Assembly: GCA_951230915.1 (NCBI GenBank)
Contig: OX579642.1
Location: 7,812,001 to 7,876,000, forward strand
Reading direction: 5' to 3'
DNA from: Antitrichia curtipendula
Taxonomy: Eukaryota; Streptophyta; Bryopsida; Hypnales; Leucodontaceae
DNA length: 64,000 nt
Both the position numbers and the translations under genes were made by a program. The first letter of the stretch is position 1; every line of letters starts with the position of its first letter. This document shows positions 25,651 through 38,252 of this stretch, piece after piece. The notes under the pieces were generated by a model that saw only the letters and a program-made list of their open reading frames with translations, ran no database searches and was not told the origin of the DNA.

Positions 25651-25657
25651 AGTACCT

Positions 25658-25989
25658 TAAGGTAAAAGGTTCGTAATGTGCCCATTTAAGGTCTAACAAT
25701 TAATTTAGGGAGGTCATTCTTCTTTAAATATTTTTTTTCAGTGAATTGTCCTTGAAAGAAAACTAGAATCGACAACTAACCCAAGTCGTTTCATTTTTTT
25801 TGGACCTTTGTGGAATTAGTTATGAATTTTTGAAGTTGAAACACAGTGAGCACGCTAGGGCTCAAAAAACGTCCACCTCATGGAATGTACACTGTTTGTA
25901 CATTATCGGTGCAATGAGAAAACAAAATGTACCTTTGCATTAGAGGACAGTTTTAAAGCTGGAGCACTTAGTTTAAGGACCTTTACCTT
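25658..25989. mobile_element. Family B MITE, copy 3
   Basis: Left end TAAGGTAAAAGG, right end CCTTTACCTT with one changed base at the outer edge. The central AATGTACACTGTTTGTACAT palindrome is intact. It lies a few bases from the end of the preceding CCGGGGTGA element. Confidence 0.65.
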
Positions 25990-26357
25990 CTATGTACTGT
26001 AAAAGGGGGTACTGTACTACTGTATTGTATGAAAGGCGCTGCCCATCAATACAGGCATATTCTTTTCTTTTTCTTGAAACAAATGAAACGGAAGCATATC
26101 CTCCGTTTACGAATAAATTTGTTAATTACCAATAAAAAAACGAAATAAAGTAAGTGAACTGTACAGGCACCCTCATAACTTTGGTCCATAATTTTCTCAC
26201 AGACAAAAATGCCTTTGTTGACAAATGAACTTTTTTGCACAAGGTTTGTATGGCATCCGGCATTGATTTCAGTATCTCACTGATGGGATTTGCAAGTGGA
26301 AATCGGCACTTAAGTTACCATAAATGGTGGTTGTTTTTTTCAACACTCTGTGGTGGT

Positions 26358-26375
26358 GGGGGGGGGGGGGGGGGG
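26358..26375 (+). repeat. Run of 18 guanines
   Basis: An uninterrupted G18 tract preceded by GTGGTGG. Such tracts can form G-quadruplexes and often vary in length. The exact count may be affected by sequencing. Confidence 0.8.
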
Positions 26376-26567
26376 CATTGTTTTCAACAGTGCAGGGTCC
26401 AAAAAAGTGTCGAAAATGTTTTGGAATACAATGGATATTTAAAATAAAAGTTTTCTTAAAAAAATTTAAAACAAATAAAACGAAATTTCATTGCAAGGGC
26501 AGCCAGATGGGGGTTCTAAAAAATGCCTGTGTTTCTACCGATGGTGATATCTTATAGCATTTTCAAT

Positions 26568-26885
26568 AGATGAAATAGTAAAATTGTTGCAAATATGCCA
26601 CATTTAACTACTTGTGGACTTTGGTAAGTCAAGAACCAATATTGATAAGTAGGAGGAAAAAAATAGTCAACAAGAGATAATGCAAAACATTGGGAGATCT
26701 AGGCAAAATATGAAGAGATCAATACAAAACATCTAGAGATCTACATAAACATTGTGAGATCTCACGATGTTATTATTTGGAGATCTTTGGATGTTCTGTC
26801 TATAATTCATTGAATAGTCCAAAAGTAGTTAAATATGATATAAATTTTTAGACAATATTGCTTCATTTTGTATGGATGTACATAC
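26568..26885. mobile_element. MITE-like inverted repeat, about 310 bp
   Basis: The left arm includes GATGAAATAGTAAAATTGTT and ACATTTAACTACTTGTGGAC. The right arm carries the diverged complements, GTCCAAAAGTAGTTAAATAT and ..AATATTGCTTCATTTTG. The centre is rich in GAGATCT repeats. There is no open frame of note. Confidence 0.45.
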
Positions 26886-28580
26886 TTTGGATATGTAAAT
26901 GTGTTTTCTTTCATATTTTGTATGTTTCATTCATGTTTGTGGATGTAAAGGATTTCATAACTCTAGTGATGATCGCTTTTGCATATCCTCTGCAAAGAAA
27001 TAAAATTCCTACTTAGGGTCACTATGCACAAGGGTCAAGTCGAGAAATAAAAATTATGAGCACTCTCATTCGATAAGGTGAATCATTTCTACGCTTTTGA
27101 TTATAACAGTTCTCAATCCATGACTTCTTGTCTCTAATGTAAATAAGCCCATTGAGAAGTCTATAAATTACATAAAAAATGATTAGAGGGACTCAAACCA
27201 AAATTTGAGCCCAATAGGAATTGAACCAAAGACACCTACTACCAAGCAATGGAGTTATTTTTTACACTTTTTACAACAGGTGAAGCCCTTCAAATTGACA
27301 CTTAGTGCTCTTTGAAAACATTAGATGGTTAATATTTAATGAACATTAGATGAATAAAGAGGAGGGCAAGAAATGGCATAGTCCTACATCACTTTGCATT
27401 CATTTAACAAAGCAAATGCTAGTTTGTAATTATATATTCTTTTGGGTGTTCAATGTATTATCTTTTTGTCCCCAACATGGTCTTTTGTAATTAGGACAGG
27501 TGTAAAATTTAAGCCACGCATTTATTTGCATGGAAATCATATTTGATTCCATATTCCTATTTTTTCCTTTATTATGCACTAGTTGGCAAGAATATTGAGT
27601 ACCATATTAGTGTATTATTCAAATATGTATAGGTATATATATGTAATATTGAAAATTTATATTCAATGCAATTATACACATGGGTGATTTGCTTAAAAAC
27701 CTTGTAATTGTTGCAACTTGCAAGCAACATAAATAAGATTCCAATGATTATAAGATGTTTATACTATAAGCACCTTCCATGGTTATAGGATATTCACATG
27801 ATAATTGCCTTTATAGATGTTTAGGTTATAAGCACCTTCTATAGTCATAGGATATTTATATTATAGATGACTATATTTTAGGTACTTATATTATAAGCAC
27901 CTTCTATGATTATAGGATATTTATATTATAGGTGTTTATGTTATAGGTACTTATGTTAAAAGTACATTCATGATTATAAGGTACTTATGTTATTGTTATG
28001 TATGTTATAGACGCCTTCAATAGCTGTAGAGTACCTAGTTACACCTAGGCTCAAGGCTCAAAGACTCGCATTTCTAGGCTCACATACTAATGTCATTGCC
28101 TCCAACAATCTTTTTTCATACTTCCTTTTAAAGACTTTTCAACATTAAAATGTTGACCGAAATGCCATAAATATTATCAACAATATCTTTTTAACTTAAA
28201 TATATACAATATTCTTTGTGGCGCTTATATGAATCAAGAAACTATTATAGGTGAATAAGGTTGACTTACAACAATAGAGAATATTTTTTTATAAAATTAC
28301 ATTTAAGAAAAATTATATGTTATAAAACTGTCCAATTTGGGCATTTGTCAAACATTATTTTTCTGAAAGAACAAATTATTTGGTAAGCATGTGCTGAAGT
28401 TTTTGTCAACCTACAATATTTGTTTGGCACCATACCAAGGATTAAATGATGACTTTAAGAATTGAGGAACTACATTCACTTCTATTTTATTTTGGGGTCA
28501 TCTTGTCTTATTTAAGAATATTTAATTTTGACCTATTCTACAAAAAAAAATTAAAGTTATTCTAAAGTTTAATTTGTATC
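26886..28580. other. AT-rich intergenic region with a tandem array
   Basis: No gene is supported. The only structure I see is the 62-65 bp tandem array listed separately. The remainder is AT-rich text with repeated stops in all frames. Confidence 0.45.
27745..28020. repeat. Tandem array of 62-65 bp units, about four copies
   Basis: Units begin near ATAAGCACCTTC, at 27766, 27828 and 27893, with a fourth, diverged unit near 27957. Each carries a GGTTATAGGATATT-like block. Units differ at many bases, so the array is not recent. Confidence 0.65.
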
Positions 28581-28581
28581 T

Positions 28582-29508
28582 TTAATCCCTAAAGTTTGAA
28601 GAGTCCCTTTAGGGGACTCTTGAAGGTTTGAACGTGTACCTATAGAGTCAAATTTTGGCAAGATTTTATGAATTTTTTTCAACATATGAAAAATGAACAA
28701 CTATCGGGAATATATATATACATTTCAATTAGTGCCTAAAAGTACAAGTCCTTGTAATAAGCTCCAAATAGACAAGGAAAGGCAAACCCCCAAAACACAA
28801 AATCTTTAAATAGTTAATTTGAAAAATAATTTATAGACTACATTTTTGTTTATGTGGAGAGATTTGATTCATTTCATTTACATAAGTAATGTGAAAGTTA
28901 TGAAGCTTCTTGTTTTGTGAGCAATCTTAGAAAATTCTTGAAAATATAAAATATTGTCTAATTCATTTTTGAACTCAAATTTAACAATTTAAAAAAGAAA
29001 TTGCACATAGTTTAGTTTCATTTCTAGAGCAATCTTGTCATTGGAATTAACGTGTTTCAATTCCATCTTAGAGCTATCAACAATTTACTTTTTCCTTCTA
29101 TCTTGTACCTACTTCAACTTAAATTTTTTCTAAAGAATGGAAATTGTAGGGTGTATTTTTGAATTCTTTTTTCCAAACTCTCAACTCAATTCTTCAACTT
29201 ACAAAAATTTAAACTTACAATTTGTAGTACATAAAGTTTAAGTTAAGAGGATTCAAAGCTTAATTATAATGTAATTAGACTAGGAGCAAAAAAAATTGTT
29301 CTTTTCACTTCAAACACTTATATCTTGACTGTTATTGAAATGTTTAAAGTTTATGAAATTTCTTCCAAACATTCTCGTACCAATCTTGGATAAAATTCTA
29401 TGGTTGGATATGCCCCCAAAAATGTTGAAATTTCTTGTTGTTTACATTGAAAATGACAGTTTTGAATGTTTTTTGAAGAAAGGATGGCCTTGGGACTTTA
29501 GGGATTCA
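28582..29508 (+). mobile_element. Decayed full-length family A element
   Basis: The left edge TTAATCCCTAAAG and the right edge GGACTTTAGGGATTCAA are mutated versions of the family ends. The interior follows the order of blocks of the copy at 39363-40303, including TCCCTTTAGGGGACT just inside the left end, AATTCCATCTTAGAGCTAT and CTTGTACCTACTTC. Length is close to that of the intact copies. Confidence 0.55.
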
Positions 29509-30855
29509 ATTCTAATAATTTTCTCAATCTTACCCCATCTCGATATTGACTACTATAATACCAAAATAAATGGTGAAAGAAGGATTGAAATTATCACTAC
29601 CTCTCAATAGAATATTAGATTTGCCAATATTTGGAAGAAGTTGCGGATGAATGAATACACATGGATAATTTTATCCATGTTTCCCTTAACATAATATACA
29701 CTAAATAGTGAAATTAGGTTACCTTAACAATTAGATTGTCTTACTTCAAGAAAATTACTCCACAAGCCAGTACTTTACAAGTCATCAAAATCAACAAATA
29801 TTTCTACAGATATTTTCGTTTGTCCACATGGAAGTTCATGAGTTCCAATTACAACTATATGTAATTCAAAAGTAATAAATTTTTGTGAAGTAACAATAAA
29901 TATTTATATAATGTAGGCTTGTCTAGAAATTAGTGTGGGGCAACCTAATTTCACTATTTAGTGTAGCTTTTATGCATGCATTCCATAGTACTTGTGTCTC
30001 TACCCTGCTGAAAACCATAAAAATTTGGGACGGTCTTAGTAACAAGGTCAAAATTTAGTGTACTTTCCGCTGGTTGGCCAGGACTTGTACATCACTTATT
30101 GCAATAAAAATTTCATTTGTGTCCAAATAAATTAAATTTATTTTTTGGGTGCACTTACCCTGCCTGGTCATCCCAATCATTAGAATGCTGGTCATCCCAA
30201 TTGTTTTATGTCAATTACCAAAGACAAACTCGACCCTTGCAAATAGTGTTGAACTGTTAAAAACAATGTTTCTATTTTACTTCCCTCTCGCGAAAAGGTC
30301 ACCTCCAGAGCCTGTCTGTCTCTGGTCACTGGACTGCGTCAGACCTAGGTAGGACTAGTTTTTGCATCCTAAGGAATGAATGGACCATCTGCTTATTTGA
30401 AGCCCAAATAAGCATCCCCAGTATCCCACAAACATAACATTGTTTACCCATGAGGCAGGTTTTCCCTTTCGCATCCTAGAAAAGGATACCCATTAGAAAA
30501 GTCCATTGGGACAGATTATTTTGATGCTTTTTATTTATTGCGGAAGCCATTTCATGTCATTTTTTCAATCACTTTGATACTGAGTTGGGAGGGAGGCTGA
30601 CACCAAACTATCTTGATAGCGTTTCAATGCACCATATTCACATGCCATGAAGTTCATGATACCCCTACGATGAACAAAATTATCTTATTGATGGCTCCCC
30701 AACCAACCCAGATCCTTGAATTAGTTGGTAGGTCCCTCCCGGGTAGGTAAGTCCCTCCTAAGAATCTAGCGAATTATAATTTTTTTAACTGGTATCTAGT
30801 GAAGCATAATACCTTTCCAACGTGGGGAGGACCATTGCCTGGGGAATACAATGTT
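29509..30855. other. Intergenic region without recognised genes
   Basis: I see nothing that supports a gene. The open frame at 30149-30352 is short and has no recognisable motif. Confidence 0.4.
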
Positions 30856-30987
30856 AGAGCATCCCCACTCCAACACGGGGAAGCAACACTTCAAATGGTC
30901 TGAACCATTGATCTTAGAAGATTTTCTAAGATCAATGGTTCAGACCATTTGAAGTGTTGCTTCCCCGTGTTGGAGTGGGGATGCTCT
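30856..30987. mobile_element. Perfect foldback element: 64-bp arms, 4-nt loop
   Basis: Bases 30856-30919 are the exact reverse complement of 30924-30987, with loop GATT at 30920-30923. The ends read GAGCATCCCCAC and GTGGGGATGCTC. A TTA trinucleotide lies immediately outside each GAGCATCC end, which fits the TTA target duplication of PIF/Harbinger-type MITEs. Both arms are identical, so the insertion or its homogenisation is recent. A transcript would fold into a perfect 64-bp hairpin. Confidence 0.85.
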
Positions 30988-30999
30988 TATGAAACCTCC

Positions 31000-32681
31000 C
31001 CCCAAATGGCACACTGCATTGTTACCGTTGCTGTTCCGTGATCCAATGCAACCCAATTTTATCACATTTGAAAGGGTCCAAAGTCCCAAACTCCAAAATC
31101 CAATGGTGGGAGCTGGGAACTAAAAAGTCCAAGCGACTCTGTCAAGGGTCAGTCCGGTCTGACTCGGTCCGTGCTCCCTGCCTGGCCACCAAGTGCCCAC
31201 ATTTCCGAGCATCCCCTTGACTCCGTCGGCAGTTCAGTCCCTCGCTCTATCACTTGCCACCACAACACTGAATTTCCACGTCATATTTCAAAAAGTTCAA
31301 ACCAATCACAAAACGCCACGCACCCTTTCTTTCCCCAACAAGAAACCACTCTACCTTACCCTCGAGTACAAACTCTGTCAACGTCTGCGTCTCTTCTGAC
31401 CTCTGTCAGCCGAGCTTGACACCAGCTTCTTCGACATCATCACCACCACCACCATCGCCACTGGTCACCTGTCACCGTCATCATACCTGTCTGTTGCCGC
31501 TGTTTCTGCACCTCCATTAATGCTGCCTTAAACCCTTTGCACTTTGCTCCTCTCTGCACTCATGGAATGCGAGCTTCCATCATGAACGCAGTCGCTGCAG
31601 CTGCGGACGCAGCTTCCACAGAAATGTAACGAGACAGGGAAGAGACGAGAAAAGAATGCGCGCCGTGACTCGACTGGTTTACAACGTAGTTGATCGAGGT
31701 GGCAATGTGGAATGATCGACCGTGTTGTCTGTATGTGGTGTTGATCCGGGGTTGGTGAAACGCGCGTGAGCTGTACGTCAGTTAGAGATCGAGAATCATC
31801 ATGATTGAGTGGAGATGGCGCAATTCGGACTTGGCAGGATTCCTTGTGTGGTAGCTTGCCCTGGTACGTACGGGGATTGAGGTTAGCGAGATGTGATATT
31901 TTGTGTCCTTCAATTTCAAGATTGGTGTGGTTGGAGTTAGTGGAGCGGCGTTTTGGTGCGTGTAAAGATTTTTAGTTCTCAGACATTGGCAGGAACAATT
32001 GAGTGGCGATTAATTTCTGGATGAGACAAAGAGGCGAGAGTGTACGTACAACCATATCCAGAGTATTTTTTTGCGGTGATGGATATGCTTGCAGGTTGAA
32101 TGAAGTCATGCGGTTGTCTGTGGAGTGTGGAGTGAGCGAGAACAGGGTAGTGATTCATATGGGATACTCTGAGTTCTGGCATTCGGACTTGTGGAATACG
32201 GAAACGATGTTACCGGTTGTCTGTCGTTGTTCTTGGTTCTCAGGGAGTCGTTGAGTTGGTTATTGAGTAAGCCTGAGCTATCCTACGATTAGTGTCCCGT
32301 TCATTTCCGCTTTTAAAGAAGCTGGTGATCGTTGATTCTGGTAGAATATTTCATTGGATTGTATGCGCTACCGTACCGTTGCAATTGCTTAGTTTCTTGA
32401 GCCCGTCGGGACTGTTGTTCCTTGCAGCGGTGCTCTCCCTGTCGCTTCTAATGTCTGTAGTTGAGTGAGAATTCTAAGAAGATGTCTGGAGGGCGCTAGA
32501 GTTTGTTGGTTGCAGAGAGCTCAACGTTCGCTGCGCATGTCTGCGCTCAAAGTTTAGTCTTCTGCTGCTGTTTTGATTTCTTGCCTTGCATTTTTGGTAA
32601 GCTTGGTTTTGTTTGCTGGCTTTGTCTAGTTGTCCTGGCCTGTCTTCTTGACGTATATATCACCGATCGTTTCTCCCTTTA
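31000..32681 (+). promoter_or_regulatory. Promoter and long spliced leader of the 32.7-kb gene
   Basis: This stretch is GC-richer than its surroundings and has many CT and CAC tracts near 31.2-31.5 kb, as is common near plant transcription starts. A donor TTTTTG|GTAAGC near 32604 and an acceptor CCCTTTAG|GTTGATG at 32682 suggest a leader intron of about 80 nt. Several short upstream open frames are present. No protein-coding exon is convincing. Confidence 0.4.
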
Positions 32682-32742
32682 GGTTGATGAGGTGGCTGGA
32701 GGCGCGGAGGAAGTGTTGCAGGGATTTGATGAACTATTCAGA

Positions 32743-33558
32743 ATGGAGATGAGAATGCAGAGTAAGGAATCCATGGAGGAGGCTTCTGATTCCGCAGGTC
32801 CGTCTTCTTCCTTGGGATGGCCTTTTGGTCTCCCGACGTGTATGGTGATTCACACGCCCAGCCGTAAGGAGCTCTCTGGAAGTACTCCTCTTGCTTTCCA
32901 CCAGCAATTCTTGAACCTTCAAACCACTTTCTTGCTACCTATCTTCTCGGACGTTGACGGCGGGTCGTCAACCTCAGACACAGACTCCCGTTCCGATTTA
33001 GCCTCCTCTTTTTTCAAGGACTCGCGACGGATCACTCTAGGCAGCCTCATAGGCTTACCCTTGGACACGTCCTTCCGCTTGGACGCGAATTACAACATCT
33101 TTTCCGGCAGAAGAAGGAACTTCTTGCCTTCTTGCGGAATCCTCGCGCTTCTGGGATGCGTTCGGAATCCCATCGCCGACTTTGATATTGCGTCGGAGGA
33201 TGGGGAAGACGACACCGTTGTGACCGCGAGTTCGAGATCTCTGGCGGCTGTGTCTCAGGGTGCAGAGCAGTCTGACCAAGCGCGTAGCAGCACCGTGTTT
33301 GAGGATGCGCTCTCGACAGTCAGCCGCAGCCCGGACTGGACCGACCAGTTCGTTTCGAGCCACAGCATACTCTTCGATGGTGAATGGTCAGGTGTTGATG
33401 CAGGTAGCGAGCGTATCGCCACCCCGACGAGCTTATCTGTGAGGTCTACGCCAAGACACAAGTCCCTCAAGTCACAGAAGTCAGTAGAAAGAAGCTCAAG
33501 CAAGAAGTCCTTTCTCTCTTCCATCTGCTGTCGAATTGATTCGGAGAAGAAACCCTGA
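32743..33558 (+). CDS. Conserved plant protein of unknown function
   Basis: A 271-residue frame starting at the first in-frame ATG (FR-MEMRMQSKES). The frame itself is open from about 32683, just after a splice acceptor, but has no earlier ATG. The stretch LPIFSDVDGGSSTSDTDSRS followed by SFFKDSRRITLGSLIGLPLD resembles a plant family I remember by its DVDTESTGSFF and TLGSLIG motifs; no function is known to me. The remainder is Ser-rich and probably disordered, with a basic Ser/Lys-rich end (HKSLKSQKSVERSSSKKSF) and two adjacent cysteines near the C-terminus. No signal peptide or membrane segment is visible. The gene stands alone, with no neighbour nearby. The ORF is real by codon composition. 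The start is uncertain because upstream exons may add residues. Confidence 0.7.
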   Translation: MEMRMQSKESMEEASDSAGPSSSLGWPFGLPTCMVIHTPSRKELSGSTPLAFHQQFLNLQTTFLLPIFSDVDGGSSTSDTDSRSDLASSFFKDSRRITLGSLIGLPLDTSFRLDANYNIFSGRRRNFLPSCGILALLGCVRNPIADFDIASEDGEDDTVVTASSRSLAAVSQGAEQSDQARSSTVFEDALSTVSRSPDWTDQFVSSHSILFDGEWSGVDAGSERIATPTSLSVRSTPRHKSLKSQKSVERSSSKKSFLSSICCRIDSEKKP

Positions 33559-34432
33559 TGCCATTGTCCTTGTCCATTTCTCTCATTCTTCTGCCAATAA
33601 GCTCCTTCAGAGTCACCTTAGACTTACGTTCAATTCCTGACCTCTTGTCCATATTACGCTTAGCCGAAGTCCACTTGTGTAAGAATCTCCAAGGTCTGAC
33701 TGCTCGATTACAGAATCATAATGTTGTGATTAAGAAGCCCAACCCTCTCATGCCTTGCGCATTGCACCTGATGCAGGCGCTTAAGTAGGGGTTTCTTTAG
33801 GTTCAATGTGCTCAAGCCATATCAAAGTTTGTGTCATCAGCTAATTAATTGCCGTTGACATGACGACCTGTGGGTTATTTAAATTGATTACCTTTTGGTA
33901 TGTATTTAGGAGAATCATCAATTACTCCAAGAATAGTTGACATCAAGAAGACTTTTTTTCAGATTAATTGTTATTGCAACTTGTTTATTAGGACAGCTGT
34001 CACAGCACCCTATTAATTAGCTTACAGAGTCCGTTGCGAATCAAGCTCTCTTGCGATGCCTCTACCCTTAAGTTGGATTTGCAATCTTTTATTTATTTTT
34101 GGAACAAATGAAGGAACTTCAGCGACACCGGGGACGGAACATTGTTGCCACCCCGGCCAGGGCAAAAGATTGGAAGCTATCGTTGGATTTGTACTTCACT
34201 TCAACCTGAACAGGTTCTTAATGAAGCATGGGTGTCATCACCATTAGGGGTGTTACAGTTCAAGACTTGTGCTGAGCATATAGAAAATGCCATTGGAATT
34301 TTTTTAAGAGAGGCTTAGGTAGGAGGTACCTAAATTACCCAAGTTGTAAATGTGTTCCCTATGTAGCAATGTGTGACATGTTACTTGAAATATCTATAAT
34401 TGTCATTGATAAAGGTATGTTCTCACTTAATG
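33559..34432 (+). other. 3' UTR and downstream intergenic sequence
   Basis: The first few hundred bases after the stop probably form the 3' UTR of the 32.7-kb gene. At 34118-34170 a short imperfect inverted repeat (ACCGGGG, CCCCGGC) is visible. No further gene is seen. Confidence 0.35.
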
Positions 34433-35385
34433 TTAACCCCTAAAGGACCAAACACCATTTTTTGACAACATAGCGTTTTTGGGCAACTCACCACGAATGG
34501 AACTTTTTTTTTTTTCTTTGAAATTTTCACACAAGATGTGCCCGAGGAGTAGCTTTAGGGCCCAACAATTTTCATAACTTTTGACCACATGGTTAAAAAG
34601 TTATGGTATGATATGTAGTTTTCATTGTTCGGCGGGCAGCCCGGGCAGCAAAAAAAAATTCTTTAAAAATCATTTTCTAGAGAAATAAAAATTTGAAATT
34701 GGTTCTCTAGATTTATGTGCACAAGGAAAGCTTTGAATCATTCCACTTTGATTTATGAGATGAAAGTTATGAGGAATTTTAGTTGTGGGTAGTTTGCGGA
34801 TAATTATGGAATCTCTACTCTAAAATAAACTTTGAAGTCCTTTATTTAACTCAATTTTCAATATTTTTGAAAAAAAATATAAACGCAAGGTGTAGATTGT
34901 TTATTACAACATTACAATCGTTTGGATTGGCATTTTTCAATTCCATAATTAAATCCTTAACAATTTAGTGTTTTGAATCATTTTCTACTTCTTTCTACTT
35001 ACTATTTTTTTCCTATATGTTGTGCATTTCCAAATGATCTGAAATTTTTCAAGCATGTATCTAACTTGCTTTGAGGAATGAATCCAAAGAGTTACCACCA
35101 TTTTGGACATTTTTTTCATACAAATGTGACCATGTGAAGTGCAGCTGCCCGGTTTTTCGCAGGGACAAAAAAAGGGTTTTTGTCACTTCAAATGCTAATA
35201 TCTTGCAATCTACACGGTGGAAATTTCTGAAATTTTTTCCACATCTTCTCAAACTAGTTTACTACAAGATCCTACGGTTACATGTGTCCAAAAATGTTTT
35301 TTTTCCAAAATTTGGTACTTGTACTAGAAATGACAGTTTGGGAGCGTTTTTTGTGAAAACATAGTCAAAAACCTTTAGGGGTTAA
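34433..35385 (+). mobile_element. Family A element, complete copy 1 (TTAA edges)
   Basis: The left edge is TTAACCCCTAAAGGACC and the right edge ACCTTTAGGGGTTAA, a 14-bp perfect terminal repeat including TTAA. The interior contains GGCGGGCAGCCCGGGCAGC on the left and GTGCAGCTGCCCGG on the right, plus the signature AGATCCTACGGTTA at 35267-35280. It has no transposase and only frames of about 100 codons without motifs. TTAA at both edges with CCC...GGG termini is the hallmark of piggyBac-type insertion. I infer a non-autonomous element of that type. Confidence 0.75.
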
Positions 35386-37214
35386 GGAATGTTGTTATTG
35401 AGGGTTTTAGTAACAAATTTGGACCCACTTTTGGATTGGATTCATATTGCAGACATCACCCCCATCATCAAGTGTGAATATACCGTTAAGGTGAGTAGGT
35501 TAAAAGGGATGGTGTATGGACTTTCTACCTTATAACTTTTGAAAGTGTCACGGATTGCAATTCTAGTTGTAGAATTTTTAGGTTTGTTACCAAATTGGGC
35601 ATGATGTGGCTTTTGCTTCTTCAAAATACTAGCCCCTTGAGATGAATTCTAATACAATTCTAAATCTCTTTTTGTAGAGTAGTATTTGACATTTGTTTTG
35701 AGATCAAATATGGGGGGCCATAATTGCATTGGATTGGATATAGCATCATATGATACAACCCTCTACTTTGTCATTTTCATTGCCATATGGGCAATGCTAT
35801 TGAAAAGAAGGACATTGGTTAAGAGTCTTAATCCTATAGACACATACCTCTTCAATCCAACCTTCTTGTCAATGAAAATTTGGAATATTTTATCCACTTG
35901 ACACATTTTCATTGTCTATAGTGCACTTATCTTACATTCAAATTGTTTGACTTGTATTATAAATGTCTTCCAACTAGATGAATTTAGAGGGTTAAAGTGT
36001 ATACCCAAGTCACTTTATAGGTCTTTTAGATTTAATATTATTGATGTAGTCTAATTATGTCTAATACTTGACTTGGACCTAACAACTTTGATTATGGTAG
36101 AATCCCCCATTTCCAACCATAAATCTATATCCAACCTATAGGGTATAGCTATTTCCAACCAAGACTTTAACTTTTCAAGGTTGCGACTAATAAGGTCATG
36201 ATCTCGAGGGGTGCACTTAGTTCTACCACAACAAACCACGTGTGAACAAGTGGTTCTAATAAGCTATAATTTCAACCTAAATTTTTGAGCATTGTTTAAT
36301 GATGACTATAGGTTTCTATTGCCAAAATTTCCAACTCAAATAAAACATAAAATGATTTCTAGAAGAGATTGAAAATGAACTAAAATGGCATTTTTTCAAC
36401 TCAAATAATTATAGAGAATACATTTAGATGACCATTGAATCAATATTCAACTCAAAATGAGCTTTCAATAGAGACTTATTTTTAGGAATTTTTTGTTCAT
36501 TTTTTAGACAATTTTTTTTAATATAATATAGGGATGTGAAAGTTATTTTTCAGTTCTATAGTGTATCTTTTTACTTCAAAAATTTATAACTAATTATCAT
36601 TAATAAATAAAAATATCAATAATTCAAAACGTAAACTTTAAAGTAGGAAACTCTATTCATATTTTTATTTATTTATTTATATTTAAAATTCAAAAAGTAA
36701 ATAGGGGATCCAAAGTTTTGTTTGCATGTGGTTTCTAATAGACACTCTGAGTGAACTCCTCGTGGTCATGATACATCAAGAGAGTAGTGAGTAAGAAAGT
36801 AGAAAGTAGTGAGCGGAAAAATAGTTCTAGAAGGATTAGAATTGGATAAGAATTAGTTCTATATATTGGGTATAGGTTCTAGCCTACTTTAGGCTTCTAA
36901 AACTCATAGATATTTGAATTCATGAAAAGAAATCATGAAAATTTGGCAATGCCCATCATTTCCATCTTTCTACATGGCAAAATATTTACATTGCCTTCTA
37001 TTGCTCCAAAACATGTATGGAATTGCTTAAGTAGTCAACTGTGGGTGGTTCTACCATATTTGGTAAGGTAATTGAAAATGAATAGGGAGGATATTGAAAA
37101 TGAAGCACATGACAAGGAAAAAATATAAGGTGAATTTTGAGTAGGATGCAACTCTATTTATAGTGTTGTGGAGGTGGCAACCTTAGAAGTGGACAATTTT
37201 GGGTATACTTTCTG
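35386..37214. other. AT-rich intergenic region
   Basis: No gene, complete repeat or tandem array recognised here. Confidence 0.4.
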
Positions 37215-37306
37215 TTGCTTTAACTTCTTCTCTAGTGCCATTCTTCATGTGCATCAAATGCATTTGATGCACATGAAGAATGGCACTAGAGAAGAAGTTA
37301 AAGCAA
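37215..37306. repeat. Perfect 92-bp palindrome with no loop
   Basis: Bases 37215-37260 are the exact reverse complement of 37261-37306, meeting at CAAATG|CATTTG. Pairing stops abruptly at 37214 and 37307. No terminal repeats or target duplication are evident outside. It could be a very young foldback element, a hairpin RNA source, or an assembly artefact produced by a fold-back read. Confidence 0.85.
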
Positions 37307-37556
37307 ATACATGACACTTTTAGCACCCTGCACCTTGCATTAGCTTTGAAAATTTGTAACTAATTCATAGTGTGACCAAAAATCATGAAATCACTTGCAT
37401 TTCAATTCACTGTCCTTCACCAATGTGCAGAAATTATTGTTCATTTTCTAGAACACATTGGTCATGCCGCAGAGCTTGTTCGTGTGATTTTAGGCGTAGT
37501 CACCTTATTCAGAGTACATAATGTTGCAACTGAAATCGTGAACTTTGAAAGCCTCT

Positions 37557-37862
37557 TAAGGTAGTCTGCTCTAAAAGCGAGCGGGCTCTAAAACCGAACA
37601 TGGCACAAAGGTACATTTTGCTTTCTTCAATGTATCAACGGTGTACATTTCAGGAGGTGGTCGGTTTTAGTGACCACTGCGTTTTAACTTCAAAAATTTG
37701 TAACTAATTCCACGAAGGTCCAAAAAATATGAAACAACTTGGGTTAGATGCCAATTTCGTTTTTCTTCCTCTAAAAATTAACTGAAAATTGTTTCAAGGA
37801 GCTTAGGTTTCCCCCAAAGGCAAACAGATCTTAAATGGTCGCTTTAAGAGCAGATTACCTTA
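37557..37862. mobile_element. Family B MITE, copy 4
   Basis: The ends are TAAGGTAGTCTGCTCTAAAA on the left and the near-complement TTTAAGAGCAGATTACCTTA on the right. The internal palindrome has the GTACATTTTG / GTGTACATTTC blocks of the family. Together with copy 5 it defines a subfamily with CTCTAAAAGCG in the terminal repeat. Confidence 0.7.
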
Positions 37863-38252
37863 CACAATGTGTGCCTAGGAATATAACCAGCGTACTCTGC
37901 TTCGTCCGCCTCAGTCTGTATTTTTTCTTTTCTTTCTGTGGGATATTTTGGACGTGGTTCTTTTGAATTGTACCGTTCATCAATCCAAGCATGTCTGACT
38001 GCTGAACAGAGTGACAAAACAGATGGCAGGCTCGAGAATCAAAGCTCTTCTCAACATAAGCTTATGAGGGAACGTACTAAGTCTCTGTAACCGAACCGTG
38101 AATCTTTGACTGTCAGCTCGATAGGTGTGGGAGCGCTTCGTACCAGGTTGTTGTTGTTTTTTGGTTTTCGGACAAATGGTCATGTGGCCTCTCCTCAAGA
38201 AGGTTCTGAGTTTTGAATTGAAGGAGGCCAATTTTGGATATGCAATTTTGAA

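Noticed and set aside
27745..28020. CRISPR-like array
   Set aside because: Units are diverged along their whole length with no constant repeat/variable spacer pattern, and this is a plant nuclear sequence.
35386..37200. LTR retrotransposon
   Set aside because: No paired long terminal repeats, primer site or polyprotein motifs could be found here or elsewhere in the window.
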